A stretch of DNA of 64,000 bases from an uncultured Roseateles sp. (GTDB lineage: Bacteria; Pseudomonadota; Gammaproteobacteria; Burkholderiales; Burkholderiaceae_C), in NCBI RefSeq assembly GCF_913777145.1, contig NZ_CAJYPS010000014.1, positions 62,001 to 126,000 of the forward strand. Reading direction: 5' to 3'. Position 1 is the stretch's first letter. Each line of letters begins with the position of its first letter. The notes under the pieces were generated by a model, which did no database searches, was not told the origin of the DNA, and was given only the letters and a program-made list of their open reading frames with translations. Positions 36,072-43,684 of the stretch are shown piece after piece. The translations under genes and the position numbers were made by a program.

Positions 36072-37154
36072 ATGAAACACGCCCGCCACACCCTGTTGCT
36101 GTCCCTTGCGCTGAACCTCTCGGCGCTGCCCGCCCATGCCGCCGAGCCTGCTGCCGCGCCTCCCGACCTCGCCGCGCAGGACCGCGCGGCGCTGGAGGCC
36201 CTGCCCGGCGCCACCAGCGTGCTGCTGCAGCGCGGTGGCCAGCCGCTGGTGGAGCTGTATGCGCGCGGGGCTGACGGCGCCACGCTGCACGACACCCGCT
36301 CGGTCGGCAAATCCGTCACCGCGATGCTGGTGGCCGCTGCGGTGCAGGACGGTCTGCTGCGTCGCGACACGCCGGTGTTCGCCGCGTTCGCCGACCAGCG
36401 GCCGCTCTTGAACGATGGCCCCGCCAAGCAGGCCATCACGGTGGAGGACCTGCTGACCATGTCCTCCGCGCTGGACTGCGACGACAACCAGGACGCCAGC
36501 CCCGGCAACGAGGAGAACATGTATCCGCAGCCGCGCTGGCTGCGCTGGGCACTGGACCTGCCCACCCGGGCTGTGGCCCGCGATGCGCAAGGCCTGGCCC
36601 CCTGGGCCTACTGCACGGCCGGCAGTTTCCTGCTGGGCCAGCTGCTGGAGCGTCGCGTGCCGGGCGGGCTGGAGGCCTATGCGGCGACGCGGCTGTTCCG
36701 GCCGCTGGGCATCACGCAATGGCAGTGGCATCACTCGCCGGCAGGCGAGACCATGAGCGGTGGCGGCCTGCGCCTGAGCACGCGCGACTGGGCCGCGCTG
36801 ATGCGGCCGCTGCTGCAGCGCGGGCGCTGGCAGGGCCGGGTCGTGCTGGAGGCCGCCCAGGTGGACACGCTGCTGAGCGTCAGGCGCCGCACGCCCTTCG
36901 GCCTGGACTATGGCGAGCAGTTCTGGCGGCGCGACTACGAGCTCAGCTGCGGCCGCTTCAGCGGCTGGATGATGTCAGGCAACGGCGGCAACCATGTGGT
37001 GATGCTGCCGGCGCTGGAGGCGGTGCTGGTGCTCACGCGCACCCACTACAACCAGCGTGGCATGCATCAGCAGAGCTGGGACTTCTCCACCGCGCTGCTG
37101 CAGCGCCACCTGTGCGGCGGGCCAAGCTTGCGTGAGTCGGTCTCTCCGGGCTAG
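36072..37154 (+). CDS. Serine hydrolase, beta-lactamase/class C family, exported
   Basis: A 360-residue protein with a signal peptide (1-23, ending PAHAAEP). The penicillin-binding/class C motif SxxK is Ser77-Val-Gly-Lys80. The second motif, usually YxN, appears as Tyr-Cys-Thr in PWAYCTAGSFLLGQ, a departure from true beta-lactamases. The third motif region is in GNGGNHVV. Most likely an esterase or D-amino-acid-peptide hydrolase rather than a resistance enzyme. CAGTAT lies 6 nt before the ATG without a Shine-Dalgarno. Confidence 0.86.
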   Translation: MKHARHTLLLSLALNLSALPAHAAEPAAAPPDLAAQDRAALEALPGATSVLLQRGGQPLVELYARGADGATLHDTRSVGKSVTAMLVAAAVQDGLLRRDTPVFAAFADQRPLLNDGPAKQAITVEDLLTMSSALDCDDNQDASPGNEENMYPQPRWLRWALDLPTRAVARDAQGLAPWAYCTAGSFLLGQLLERRVPGGLEAYAATRLFRPLGITQWQWHHSPAGETMSGGGLRLSTRDWAALMRPLLQRGRWQGRVVLEAAQVDTLLSVRRRTPFGLDYGEQFWRRDYELSCGRFSGWMMSGNGGNHVVMLPALEAVLVLTRTHYNQRGMHQQSWDFSTALLQRHLCGGPSLRESVSPG

Positions 37155-37215
37155 TCCCGAGTCCCGGCGGCCGGCGGCTGGCTAGCATCGGCGCCCTCAA
37201 GCCTGGGGGAGACGG

Positions 37216-38907
37216 ATGGCGGACGACAACTACGAGGCGCTGCACGCCGCCTTCCGCTGGCAGGTGCCCGAGCACTTCAACATCGCCGAGGCCTGCTGCG
37301 GCCGCTGGGCGCGCGAGACGCCCAAGGCCACGGCCATCCATTTCGACAGCGAGAGCGGCTGCCGCGCGAGCTACAGCTATGCGCAGCTGCAGCGCGCGGC
37401 CAACCGGCTGTCCAACGCGCTGTGGGCCCAGGGCGTGCGGCGCGGCCACCGGGTCGCCATCGTGCTGCCTCAGCGTTTCGAGACTGCGGTGGCGCATATC
37501 GCGATCCAGCAGATCGGTGCGGTGGCCATGCCGCTGTCGCTGCTGTTCGGCCCCGAGGCGCTGGAGTTCCGGCTGCAGGACAGCGGCGCGGTGCTGGCCA
37601 TCGCGGCCTGCGACGCGCTGCCCGCATTGCGCGGCGTGCGCGAACGCTGCCCCGCGCTGCGCCGCGTCATCGTGGTGGGTGACTGCGGCACGGCGGGCGA
37701 CGAACTGGGCTGGATGGAGGCGCTGCAGGCCGAGGCCGCGAGCTTTCGCCCGGTGAGCACCCGCGCCGGCGACCCGGCCATCTTGATCTACACCAGCGGC
37801 ACCACCGGCAACCCCAAGGGCGCGCTGATCCCTCAGCGCGCGCTGATCGGCAACCTCAGTGGTTTCATCGCCAGCCAGAACTGGTTCGGCTTCGACCCGG
37901 CGGACCCGGACAAGCCCAGCGATGCCGTGTTCTGGAGCCCGGCCGACTGGGCCTGGACCGGCGGGCTGATGGATGCGCTGCTGCCGACGCTGTACTTCGG
38001 CCGACCCATCGTCGCGTGGCAGGGGCGTTTCTCGGCGGAGAAAGCCTTCGAGCTGCTGGCCACCTATGGCGTCACGCACAGCTTTTTGTTCCCGACCGCG
38101 CTCAAGGCCATGATGAAGGCCGAGCCCCGGCCCCAGCGGCATCGCCTCCAGCTGCGTGCGCTGATGAGTGCCGGCGAGGCGGTGGGTGATGCGGTGTTCG
38201 CCTGGTGCCGTGACGCCCTGGGCGTGCCGCTCAACGAGATGTTCGGCCAGACCGAGATGAACTACGTGGTGGGCAACTGCCAGGCGTTGTGGCCGGCCCA
38301 GCCGGGCAGCATGGGTCGGGCCTACCCGGGCCACCGCGTGGCGGTCATAGACGACGAGGGCTGCGAATGTGCGCCCGGCGAGGTGGGCGAGGTGGCGGTG
38401 CACGCGCGTGACCGGCATGGCGACCCCGACCCGGTGTTCTTCCTGGGCTACTGGAACAACGAGGCGGCCACGCAGGCCAAGTTCACCGGCGCGGTGGGCG
38501 ACAGCTGGTGCCGCACCGGCGACCTGGCGCGCATGGATGCGGACGGTACGCTCTGGTACCAGGGCCGCGCGGACGACATGTTCAAGAGCGCGGGCTACCG
38601 CATAGGCCCGGGCGAGATCGAGAACTGCCTGGTCAAGCACCCGGCGGTTGCGAACGTCGCGGTGGTGCCCAAGCCCGACGCCGAGCGCGGCGCGCTGGTC
38701 AAGGCCTTCGTGGTGCTGGCGCCCGGCGTGGCGGCCAGCGACGCGCTGGTGGCCGAGCTGCAGGCCCATGTGAAGGGGCGGCTGGCACCCTACGAGTACC
38801 CCAAGGAGATCGAGTTCCTGCCCGAGCTGCCCATGACCACCACCGGCAAGCTGCTGCGCCGGGTGCTGAGGCAGCGGGAGCTGGAGCGCGCCCGCATGCC
38901 CGGTTGA
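37216..38907 (+). CDS. AMP-dependent acyl-CoA synthetase/ligase
   Basis: A 563-residue cytoplasmic ligase that activates a carboxylic acid with ATP and transfers it to CoA. The P-loop LIYTSGTTGNPKG, the adenylate motif NEMFGQTEMNY, the hinge motif GRADDMFKSAGYRIGPGEIE and the catalytic Lys region TTTGKLLRRVL are intact. The N-terminal FNIAEACCGRWA and overall layout are closest to acetyl-CoA synthetase/medium-chain (ACSM-like) types. The true acid is not deducible. The ATG follows GGGGGAGACGG. Confidence 0.92.
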   Translation: MADDNYEALHAAFRWQVPEHFNIAEACCGRWARETPKATAIHFDSESGCRASYSYAQLQRAANRLSNALWAQGVRRGHRVAIVLPQRFETAVAHIAIQQIGAVAMPLSLLFGPEALEFRLQDSGAVLAIAACDALPALRGVRERCPALRRVIVVGDCGTAGDELGWMEALQAEAASFRPVSTRAGDPAILIYTSGTTGNPKGALIPQRALIGNLSGFIASQNWFGFDPADPDKPSDAVFWSPADWAWTGGLMDALLPTLYFGRPIVAWQGRFSAEKAFELLATYGVTHSFLFPTALKAMMKAEPRPQRHRLQLRALMSAGEAVGDAVFAWCRDALGVPLNEMFGQTEMNYVVGNCQALWPAQPGSMGRAYPGHRVAVIDDEGCECAPGEVGEVAVHARDRHGDPDPVFFLGYWNNEAATQAKFTGAVGDSWCRTGDLARMDADGTLWYQGRADDMFKSAGYRIGPGEIENCLVKHPAVANVAVVPKPDAERGALVKAFVVLAPGVAASDALVAELQAHVKGRLAPYEYPKEIEFLPELPMTTTGKLLRRVLRQRELERARMPG

Positions 38908-38931
38908 GGGGCTGGTGTTGCGTGGTGGGCT

Positions 38932-39576
38932 TCAGCGCCGCTCGCAGCGGTAGGGCGGGCTGTACTCCGCCATCAGGGGGGCCACGCTCTGGTTGTAGGG
39001 GTTGTTCTGCACCAGACGGCTGCGCTCCACGTTCACGCACAGGTTGCCGCGGCGCAGGCGGCGGCGGTTGACGTCCATGGGCTCTTCCACCCAGCGGCCA
39101 TCGCCGCCCAGCTCGTTGGCGATGCGGCCTTCCAGGTGGCTTTGCGGCAGGTTGGCGCGCACGTCGTTGCGGGCCGGGTTGGTGCTGTAGTCGGGTGAGC
39201 GGGCGTAGTCGCGCGGCAGGCGCAGGTCCAGCGGGGCACTGGCCGCACGCTCTTCCATGGTGGCCTGCGGCGCGGAGGCCGGTGCCGTCGCCATCGTCGG
39301 GGCCTGCACGAGCGCGGGCGGCAAGGGGGTGGCCACACCCCGCGGCTGCGGCTCGGCCGCGGTCGGCGCGCGCAGGCGCTCGCCATGCGCCGGGGCCGCC
39401 GGTCGGAGGCTGGGCCGGGGCGCCAGCGGCAGCAGACGGATCACCAGCCCCGCGCGCCGGGGCGGTGTCTGGGCGGTGCGCTCCCGTTGCAGCCAGAGCA
39501 GCGTGAGCCCGGCCAGGTGCAGCGCCACGATGCTCAGGGCCAGCGCCCCGCGAGGGGCGCTGCGGATCGGCCTCAT
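38932..39576 (-). CDS. Hypothetical membrane-anchored Pro/Ala-rich protein (paralogue-like pair, member A)
   Basis: A 214-residue protein of unknown function. One N-terminal membrane helix (about 11-30; ALALSIVALHLAGLTLLW) leads into a long Pro/Ala/Arg-rich stretch, then a compact C-terminal part containing RLRRGNLCVNVERSRLVQNNPYN and a final YRCER with two cysteines. The layout (TM, proline-rich spacer, small terminal domain) recalls TonB-like proteins, but no TonB C-terminal signature is visible. The start overlaps the upstream gene's stop by 4 bp. The third gene of this cluster has the same plan. Confidence 0.7.
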   Translation of the reverse strand: MRPIRSAPRGALALSIVALHLAGLTLLWLQRERTAQTPPRRAGLVIRLLPLAPRPSLRPAAPAHGERLRAPTAAEPQPRGVATPLPPALVQAPTMATAPASAPQATMEERAASAPLDLRLPRDYARSPDYSTNPARNDVRANLPQSHLEGRIANELGGDGRWVEEPMDVNRRRLRRGNLCVNVERSRLVQNNPYNQSVAPLMAEYSPPYRCERR

Positions 39577-40316
39577 TGCCCCTGCAGCTTCACGCTCAGC
39601 TCGGCGCCGGCCGGGGCCACCAGGCGGGCGCTGTCGGGCCAGCGCTCCTGGCCGGTCAGCAGCGTGCACAGGCGGGCCGGGTGCTCCTTGTCGGCCTTGG
39701 GGTCGCGCTCACCGGTGGGCAGGGGCAGGCCCAGCAGCTGGCCGTTCTCGCGCCATTCCAGCTCCAGGCCGGGCGTGGGGCTGCACACCCGCACCGCCTC
39801 GATGCGCGGGAACAGCCAGCGCAGGTACCAGGGCAGCAGTTCCTCGCGCAGCTTGAAGCCCACGCGCACGATCTGGCGCACCTTGGCCATGTCCAGATCC
39901 TGGGCGCGCGGATTGAGCTCGATGGAGCCGGAGATGCTGACCTTCTGCTCCGGTGTCGCATTGGTGGCGAGGTCGGCGCTCTTGCCCTCGGCCTCGGGCA
40001 GCATGGGCAGCTTGAAGCGGCCCTCGGCATCGAACTTGATCGGGTGGTCGGCCTCGTCGCTGCGCACCACCATGCGCAGCTGCTCCAGCGGCACCGTGGT
40101 CTTCTTGGTGAGCACGCGGAAGTCCATGCGGAACAGGCCCTCGCCGTAGCGGTCCATCTTCAGCAGCACCTCGTTGATCTGCGTGTAGGGCAGCACGTCC
40201 TTGCTGCGCTTGAGGTCGGTGCTGACCGGCGGCAGCGTCACGGGGGCCGCGTCTTGCGCGACAGCAGGCAGGGCGAGGCTGGCGAGCAGCACGGAGGCAA
40301 TCAGTCGCATGGGCAC
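39573..40316 (-). CDS. Hypothetical periplasmic protein (possibly DUF2987-like)
   Basis: A 247-residue exported protein: signal peptide 1-22 (ending PAVAQDA), then LPYTQINEVLLKMDRYGEGLF, FRVLTKKTTVPLEQLRMVV and IKFDAEGRFKLPMLPEAEG. The pattern of a small helical start followed by beta strands loosely resembles DUF2987, though I cannot verify it. No catalytic motif is recognised. It lies between two membrane-anchored Pro-rich proteins on the same strand and overlaps the downstream one by 4 bp, suggesting one envelope assembly. Confidence 0.72.
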   Translation of the reverse strand: MPMRLIASVLLASLALPAVAQDAAPVTLPPVSTDLKRSKDVLPYTQINEVLLKMDRYGEGLFRMDFRVLTKKTTVPLEQLRMVVRSDEADHPIKFDAEGRFKLPMLPEAEGKSADLATNATPEQKVSISGSIELNPRAQDLDMAKVRQIVRVGFKLREELLPWYLRWLFPRIEAVRVCSPTPGLELEWRENGQLLGLPLPTGERDPKADKEHPARLCTLLTGQERWPDSARLVAPAGAELSVKLQGQ

Positions 40317-40340
40317 AGGTGGGGTGGTGGGTGGAAGAAA

Positions 40341-40955
40341 CTATTTGCGGCATTTGCCGCCGGCCTCGGCGGCCAGGAAGAAGGGCAGGCTCAGCAGGCC
40401 CATGCCGGCGCCGGCGAACTCGCCCTTGAGGCAGTCGCCATGGCCGGCACGGGCCATCTCGCGGCTCAGGCGCTGCTGGGTGGTTTCGCGGCCCGGGTCC
40501 TGCGATGCGGACGCGGCGCGCTCGGCCAGCAGCGGGGCCCGCGTGGCCTGCTGTATGGCGCGGCGCGTGGCCTCGCTGTTCAGCAGCGAGCCGGAGCCGG
40601 AGGAGGGGGGCAGTGCCTCGGGCGGCGGTGTGGCGGCGGCGTCCGCAGCCGCCTTCTGAGGCGCCTCCTGCGGCGCTGGCTGCACGGACTCCCGGGCAGG
40701 AGCCGGGCGCGCGTCGGTCGGATAGTCCTGTGGCGAGAACGCGCGAACGGGGGCAGGTCTTGCGGCGGCCGCGGGCGCCTGCGGCCTGGGGGCGGGCCGC
40801 GGGGGGCGCTCCTGCAGCAGCGTCAGCCGAATCGTCTGCCGGGTCTCGCCGGCCACGGGCTGGGGTGATTTCAGGGCCATCAGCACGGCGAGGTGCAGCG
40901 CCAGCAAGGCCAGCCACAGCGCCACGCGCGAGGCGCGGCGGGGCAGCGGGTGCAT
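40341..40955 (-). CDS. Hypothetical membrane-anchored Pro/Ala-rich protein (member B)
   Basis: A 204-residue protein with an N-terminal membrane helix (about 9-28; VALWLALLALHLAVLMAL), a Pro/Ala/Gln-rich periplasmic spacer and a C-terminal unit GDCLKGEFAGAGMGLLSLPFFL ending in KCRK. It has the same architecture as member A, including RLTLLQERPPRPAPRP against RLLPLAPRPSLRP after the helix. The start could also be the ATG at 40973, overlapping the XRE stop by 11 bp. Function unknown; co-directional with the XRE gene upstream. Confidence 0.7.
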   Translation of the reverse strand: MHPLPRRASRVALWLALLALHLAVLMALKSPQPVAGETRQTIRLTLLQERPPRPAPRPQAPAAAARPAPVRAFSPQDYPTDARPAPARESVQPAPQEAPQKAAADAAATPPPEALPPSSGSGSLLNSEATRRAIQQATRAPLLAERAASASQDPGRETTQQRLSREMARAGHGDCLKGEFAGAGMGLLSLPFFLAAEAGGKCRK

Positions 40956-40962
40956 GCCGTGC

Positions 40963-41205
40963 TCAGCCGCCATCGCCGTCGCCCAGGGCGCCGTCTTCGT
41001 CGCCCGGCTCCCAGGCCAGCAGATCGCCCGGCTGGCAGTCCAGCGCGGCGCAGATGCGGGCCAGCGTGTCGAAGCGCACGCCGCGCACCTTGCCGCTCTT
41101 GAGCAGGGACAGATTGGCTTCGGTGATGCCCACGCGCTCGGCCAGCTCGCGCGAGCGCATCTTGCGCCGGGCCAGCATCACGTCCAGGGTCACGACGATG
41201 GGCAT
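40963..41205 (-). CDS. XRE/YozG-type helix-turn-helix regulator
   Basis: An 80-residue DNA-binding protein made of one helix-turn-helix (VMLARRKMRSRELAERVGITEANLSLLKSG) and an acidic Gly/Asp tail (EPGDEDGALGDGDGG). This short type (LDCQPGDLL) normally pairs with a DUF2975 membrane protein, with the genes overlapping or touching. Here the DUF2975 gene is 210 bp upstream. The start at 41205 (MPIVVTLDVML) fits the family; the longer frame runs into repeat sequence. Confidence 0.88.
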   Translation of the reverse strand: MPIVVTLDVMLARRKMRSRELAERVGITEANLSLLKSGKVRGVRFDTLARICAALDCQPGDLLAWEPGDEDGALGDGDGG

Positions 41206-41253
41206 GTCAGCGCCGCTCCCGTACGTCGTGCCGAGCTGCTCGCGGGCCTTGCG

Positions 41254-41332
41254 CCGGGCCGCTCCCAAGCGGGCCCGCCGTGGCGATGTGTCCGCGGCTC
41301 AATGCCGCGGGCATCGCTGCCCCCTCGGGGGC
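41254..41332. repeat. Cluster of inverted repeats in the DUF2975-XRE spacer
   Basis: Three stem-loops lie close together: GGGCCGCT-ccca-AGCGGGCCC (one bulge), CCGCGGC-TCAAT-GCCGCGG (41292-41310, perfect 7 bp) and GCCCCC-TC-GGGGGC (41319-41332, perfect 6 bp). None has a T-run. This looks like a REP-type intergenic element, but I found no second copy in the window. Confidence 0.45.
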
Positions 41333-41415
41333 TGAGGCCGGACGCATGGCGCAGCGCGGTCTGCAAGACCGGCTGGGATCGCCCGCGTTCAGCGAGGCGC
41401 GACCGGACGAGGGGC

Positions 41416-41964
41416 TCATACGAACTCCGCGTTCTCGTCCGCCACGCGCGCCGCCTCGCCCAGCACATGGGCCAGCGCCAGCAGCAGCAGGCCGAACATC
41501 AGCGTCAGGTAGTGGTCGGACGAGAGCCCGAACTGCAGCTTGCGGTGGCCCGCCGGGTTGCCCAGCGTCAGCGCCAGCACCATCGCCGTGTGGCTGAGCG
41601 GCTGGGCGAAGGCCAGCACGCACAGGCTCTGGCCCAGGCGCCGCAGGTGGCGGGCCGGGCGATGCGCCAGCAGCTCGCCGGCTGCGAAACAGCCGAACAG
41701 CGACCACATCTGCGCCAGCGCGTACAGGATCACGCCGCTGGGCAGCAGCGATGCCGCGAGGCCGATCAGGCGGCTGCCCAGGTCCAGCTGCATCTGCTCC
41801 AGCTCCCACTCGCGGGCCGCCACGCGGGCGACCCAGTCCGGCTGGGCCCAGAACACGAAGGGCAGCGTGCCCATCACCACGATGCCCACCAGGCACAGCA
41901 GCCGCACGGCCAGCGCCAGGCGGCGGATGCGGCGCAGGCTGTCGGGGGCGAAGGAGTTGGGCAT
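41416..41964 (-). CDS. DUF2975 membrane protein
   Basis: A 182-residue inner-membrane protein with four hydrophobic segments (about 17-37, 75-97, 113-135, 148-170) and the DUF2975 ending LMFGLLLLALAHVLGEAARVADENAEFV. Members pair with a YozG-type XRE regulator and probably hold it in check at the membrane, although the signal is unknown. The ATG at 41964 starts at the usual family position. The sequence in front is unusually A/T-rich and contains the palindrome TTACTGTAA. Confidence 0.86.
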   Translation of the reverse strand: MPNSFAPDSLRRIRRLALAVRLLCLVGIVVMGTLPFVFWAQPDWVARVAAREWELEQMQLDLGSRLIGLAASLLPSGVILYALAQMWSLFGCFAAGELLAHRPARHLRRLGQSLCVLAFAQPLSHTAMVLALTLGNPAGHRKLQFGLSSDHYLTLMFGLLLLALAHVLGEAARVADENAEFV

Positions 41965-41980
41965 GAGGCTCAAGCGAAAC

Positions 41981-42010
41981 AAGAAAAACTTACTGTAAAA
42001 CAATAATTGA
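41981..42010 (-). promoter_or_regulatory. A/T-rich promoter region with TTACTGTAA palindrome, upstream of DUF2975
   Basis: TTACTGTAA at 41990-41998 is a perfect 4+1+4 palindrome within one of the most A/T-rich stretches of the window, 26 bp before the DUF2975 start. A site for the XRE partner is plausible but unproven. Confidence 0.4.
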
Positions 42011-42052
42011 TTGCTGTGGGGCGGCATTCCTCACCTGCCCCAAAATGAGGGG

Positions 42053-42547
42053 ATGAGCAAGAAGAGCACCCATGTCAGCGAGACCCCGGCCACGCAGATG
42101 CTCAAGCGGGCCGGCGTGGCTTTCAGCGAGCATGTCTATGACTATGTGGAGCACGGCGGCACGTCCGAGTCCTCGCGCCAGCTGGGCGTGGACGAGCACG
42201 CCGTGGTGAAGACGCTGGTGATGCAGGATGAAAAGGCCGAGCCGCTGATCGTGCTGATGCATGGCGACCGCACGGTCAGCCTCAAGGAGCTGGCGCGGCA
42301 GATCCCGTGCAAGAAGGTCGAGCCCTGCAAGCCCGAGGTGGCGCAGCGCCACAGCGGCTACCAGGTCGGCGGCACCTCGCCCTTCGGCGTGCGCAAGGCC
42401 ATGCCGGTGTTCGTGGAGGCCAGCATCCTGGCGCTGCCTCGCATCTGCATCAATGGCGGCCGCCGCGGCTATCTGGTGGGCATAGAGCCCGCGGTGCTGA
42501 CCGAGCTGCTGGGCGCGCGCCCGGTGCAGTGCGCGAACGCGGCCTGA
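42053..42547 (+). CDS. ybaK: Cys-tRNA(Pro)/Cys-tRNA(Cys) deacylase YbaK
   Basis: Trans-editing enzyme that removes cysteine wrongly attached to tRNA-Pro. The 164-residue single-domain protein has the YbaK hallmarks: [15 protein letters not shown], the essential lysine in [32 protein letters not shown] and [14 protein letters not shown]. The start at 42053 ([10 protein letters not shown]) is preferred over a longer frame; AAAAT and then GAGGGG lie in front of the ATG. It is divergent from the DUF2975 gene. Confidence 0.93.
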   Translation: MSKKSTHVSETPATQMLKRAGVAFSEHVYDYVEHGGTSESSRQLGVDEHAVVKTLVMQDEKAEPLIVLMHGDRTVSLKELARQIPCKKVEPCKPEVAQRHSGYQVGGTSPFGVRKAMPVFVEASILALPRICINGGRRGYLVGIEPAVLTELLGARPVQCANAA

Positions 42548-42597
42548 GCGCGCGCCCGGTCCCGCGCCCCAGGGCAAACCCTGGCCGGCGCCTGCCC

Positions 42598-42603
42598 GAC
42601 AAT
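42598..42603 (+). promoter_or_regulatory. Probable -10 element, leaderless start of plsY
   Basis: GACAAT followed by 8 nt (CCCGCGCC) and the plsY ATG; identical spacing to the DUF429 gene. No Shine-Dalgarno. Confidence 0.45.
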
Positions 42604-42611
42604 CCCGCGCC

Positions 42612-43319
42612 ATGGAAACCGTTCTCCCTCTCCTCGCCGCCCTGGGCGGCTACCTGATCGGCTCGCTTTCTTTCGCCGTCATCGTCAGCCGCGCCATGGG
42701 CCTGTCGGACCCGCGCTCCTACGGCTCGGGCAACCCGGGTGCGACCAATGTGCTGCGCTCGGGCAACAAGGCCGCGGCCATCCTCACGCTGGTGTTCGAT
42801 GCGCTCAAGGGCTATGTGCCCGTGCTCGCGGTGCAGCTGTGGGGCGCGCGCTTCGGCCTGGCCGAGGGCACGGCCGCGCTGGTGGGCCTCGCGGCCTTCC
42901 TGGGCCATCTGTGGCCGGTGTTCTTCCGCTTCGAGGGCGGCAAGGGCGTGGCCACGGCGGCCGGCGTCATCCTGGCGCTGAACCCGCTGCTGGGCGCGGC
43001 CACGCTGGGCCTGTGGCTGGCGGTGGCCTTCACCACCCGCTACTCCTCGCTGGCCGCCATCGTGGCCGCGGCCGGCGCGCCGCTGCTGCAGCTGCTGGTG
43101 TGGGATGCCGGCCCCGAGGCGCTGGCGCTGATCGTCATGGGTCTGCTGCTGGTGTGGCGCCACCAGGCCAACATCAAGAAGCTGCTGGCCGGCACCGAGA
43201 GCAAGCTGGGCCAGAAGGCCGCCGGCGCCACGCCGCCCGCGGGCAGCAGCAAGAAGCATCCGCACGGCACGGGCCCGCGCCCGGCCGGCCACTCCCATCA
43301 TCATCCCAAGAAGAAGTGA
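42612..43319 (+). CDS. plsY: Glycerol-3-phosphate acyltransferase PlsY, with His-rich tail
   Basis: Inner-membrane enzyme transferring an acyl group from acyl-phosphate to glycerol-3-phosphate, the first step of phospholipid synthesis. At 235 residues it is longer than usual (about 200). The three PlsY motifs are present: [27 protein letters not shown] and [18 protein letters not shown]. After this the protein continues with about 30 residues of low complexity ending in [10 protein letters not shown], a His/Lys-rich cytoplasmic tail. A RidA-family gene follows 8 bp later. Confidence 0.94.
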   Translation: METVLPLLAALGGYLIGSLSFAVIVSRAMGLSDPRSYGSGNPGATNVLRSGNKAAAILTLVFDALKGYVPVLAVQLWGARFGLAEGTAALVGLAAFLGHLWPVFFRFEGGKGVATAAGVILALNPLLGAATLGLWLAVAFTTRYSSLAAIVAAAGAPLLQLLVWDAGPEALALIVMGLLLVWRHQANIKKLLAGTESKLGQKAAGATPPAGSSKKHPHGTGPRPAGHSHHHPKKK

Positions 43320-43327
43320 GTCTCCCC

Positions 43328-43678
43328 ATGAGCGAACTGCAACGATTCGACGTCGGCGCCCGGCTGTCCGAGATGGCGGTCTACAACGGCGTGGCCTATC
43401 TGGCCGGCCAGGTGCCCGAGGACCCCAAGGCCGACATCACGGCCCAGACCGCGCAATGCCTGGCCGCGATCGACAAGCTGCTGGAGCGTGCCGGCACCGA
43501 CAAGACCCGGCTGCTGATGGTGCAGATCTTCCTGGCCGACCGTGCCGACTTTGCCGGCATGAACGCCGCCTGGGACGCCTGGGTGCCCGCCGGCCACACG
43601 CCGCCGCGTGCCACCGTCATCGCCGGCCTGGCACGGCCGGAGTGGAAGGTGGAGATCGTCGTCACTGCGGCGGTCTGA
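43328..43678 (+). CDS. RidA family (YjgF/YER057c/UK114) protein
   Basis: A 116-residue trimer-forming protein of the RidA family, which usually hydrolyses reactive enamine/imine intermediates such as 2-aminoacrylate. YNGVAYLAGQVPEDP, LLMVQIFLADRADFAGMNAAWDAW and PPRATVIAGLARPEWKVEIVVTA match the family, including the conserved arginine in PPRAT. The ATG at 43328 lies 8 bp after plsY, so the gene is co-transcribed. A subgroup without deaminase activity cannot be excluded. Confidence 0.9.
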   Translation: MSELQRFDVGARLSEMAVYNGVAYLAGQVPEDPKADITAQTAQCLAAIDKLLERAGTDKTRLLMVQIFLADRADFAGMNAAWDAWVPAGHTPPRATVIAGLARPEWKVEIVVTAAV

Positions 43679-43684
43679 CAGGGC

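Noticed and set aside
36072..37154. Calling the serine hydrolase an AmpC beta-lactamase
   Set aside because: The YxN motif is replaced by Tyr-Cys-Thr and there is no ampR-type gene; no basis for a resistance claim.
41280..41597. A 105-codon plus-strand frame across the DUF2975-XRE spacer
   Set aside because: It runs through the inverted repeats and antisense to the DUF2975 gene, with no start signal; a repeat-derived artefact.
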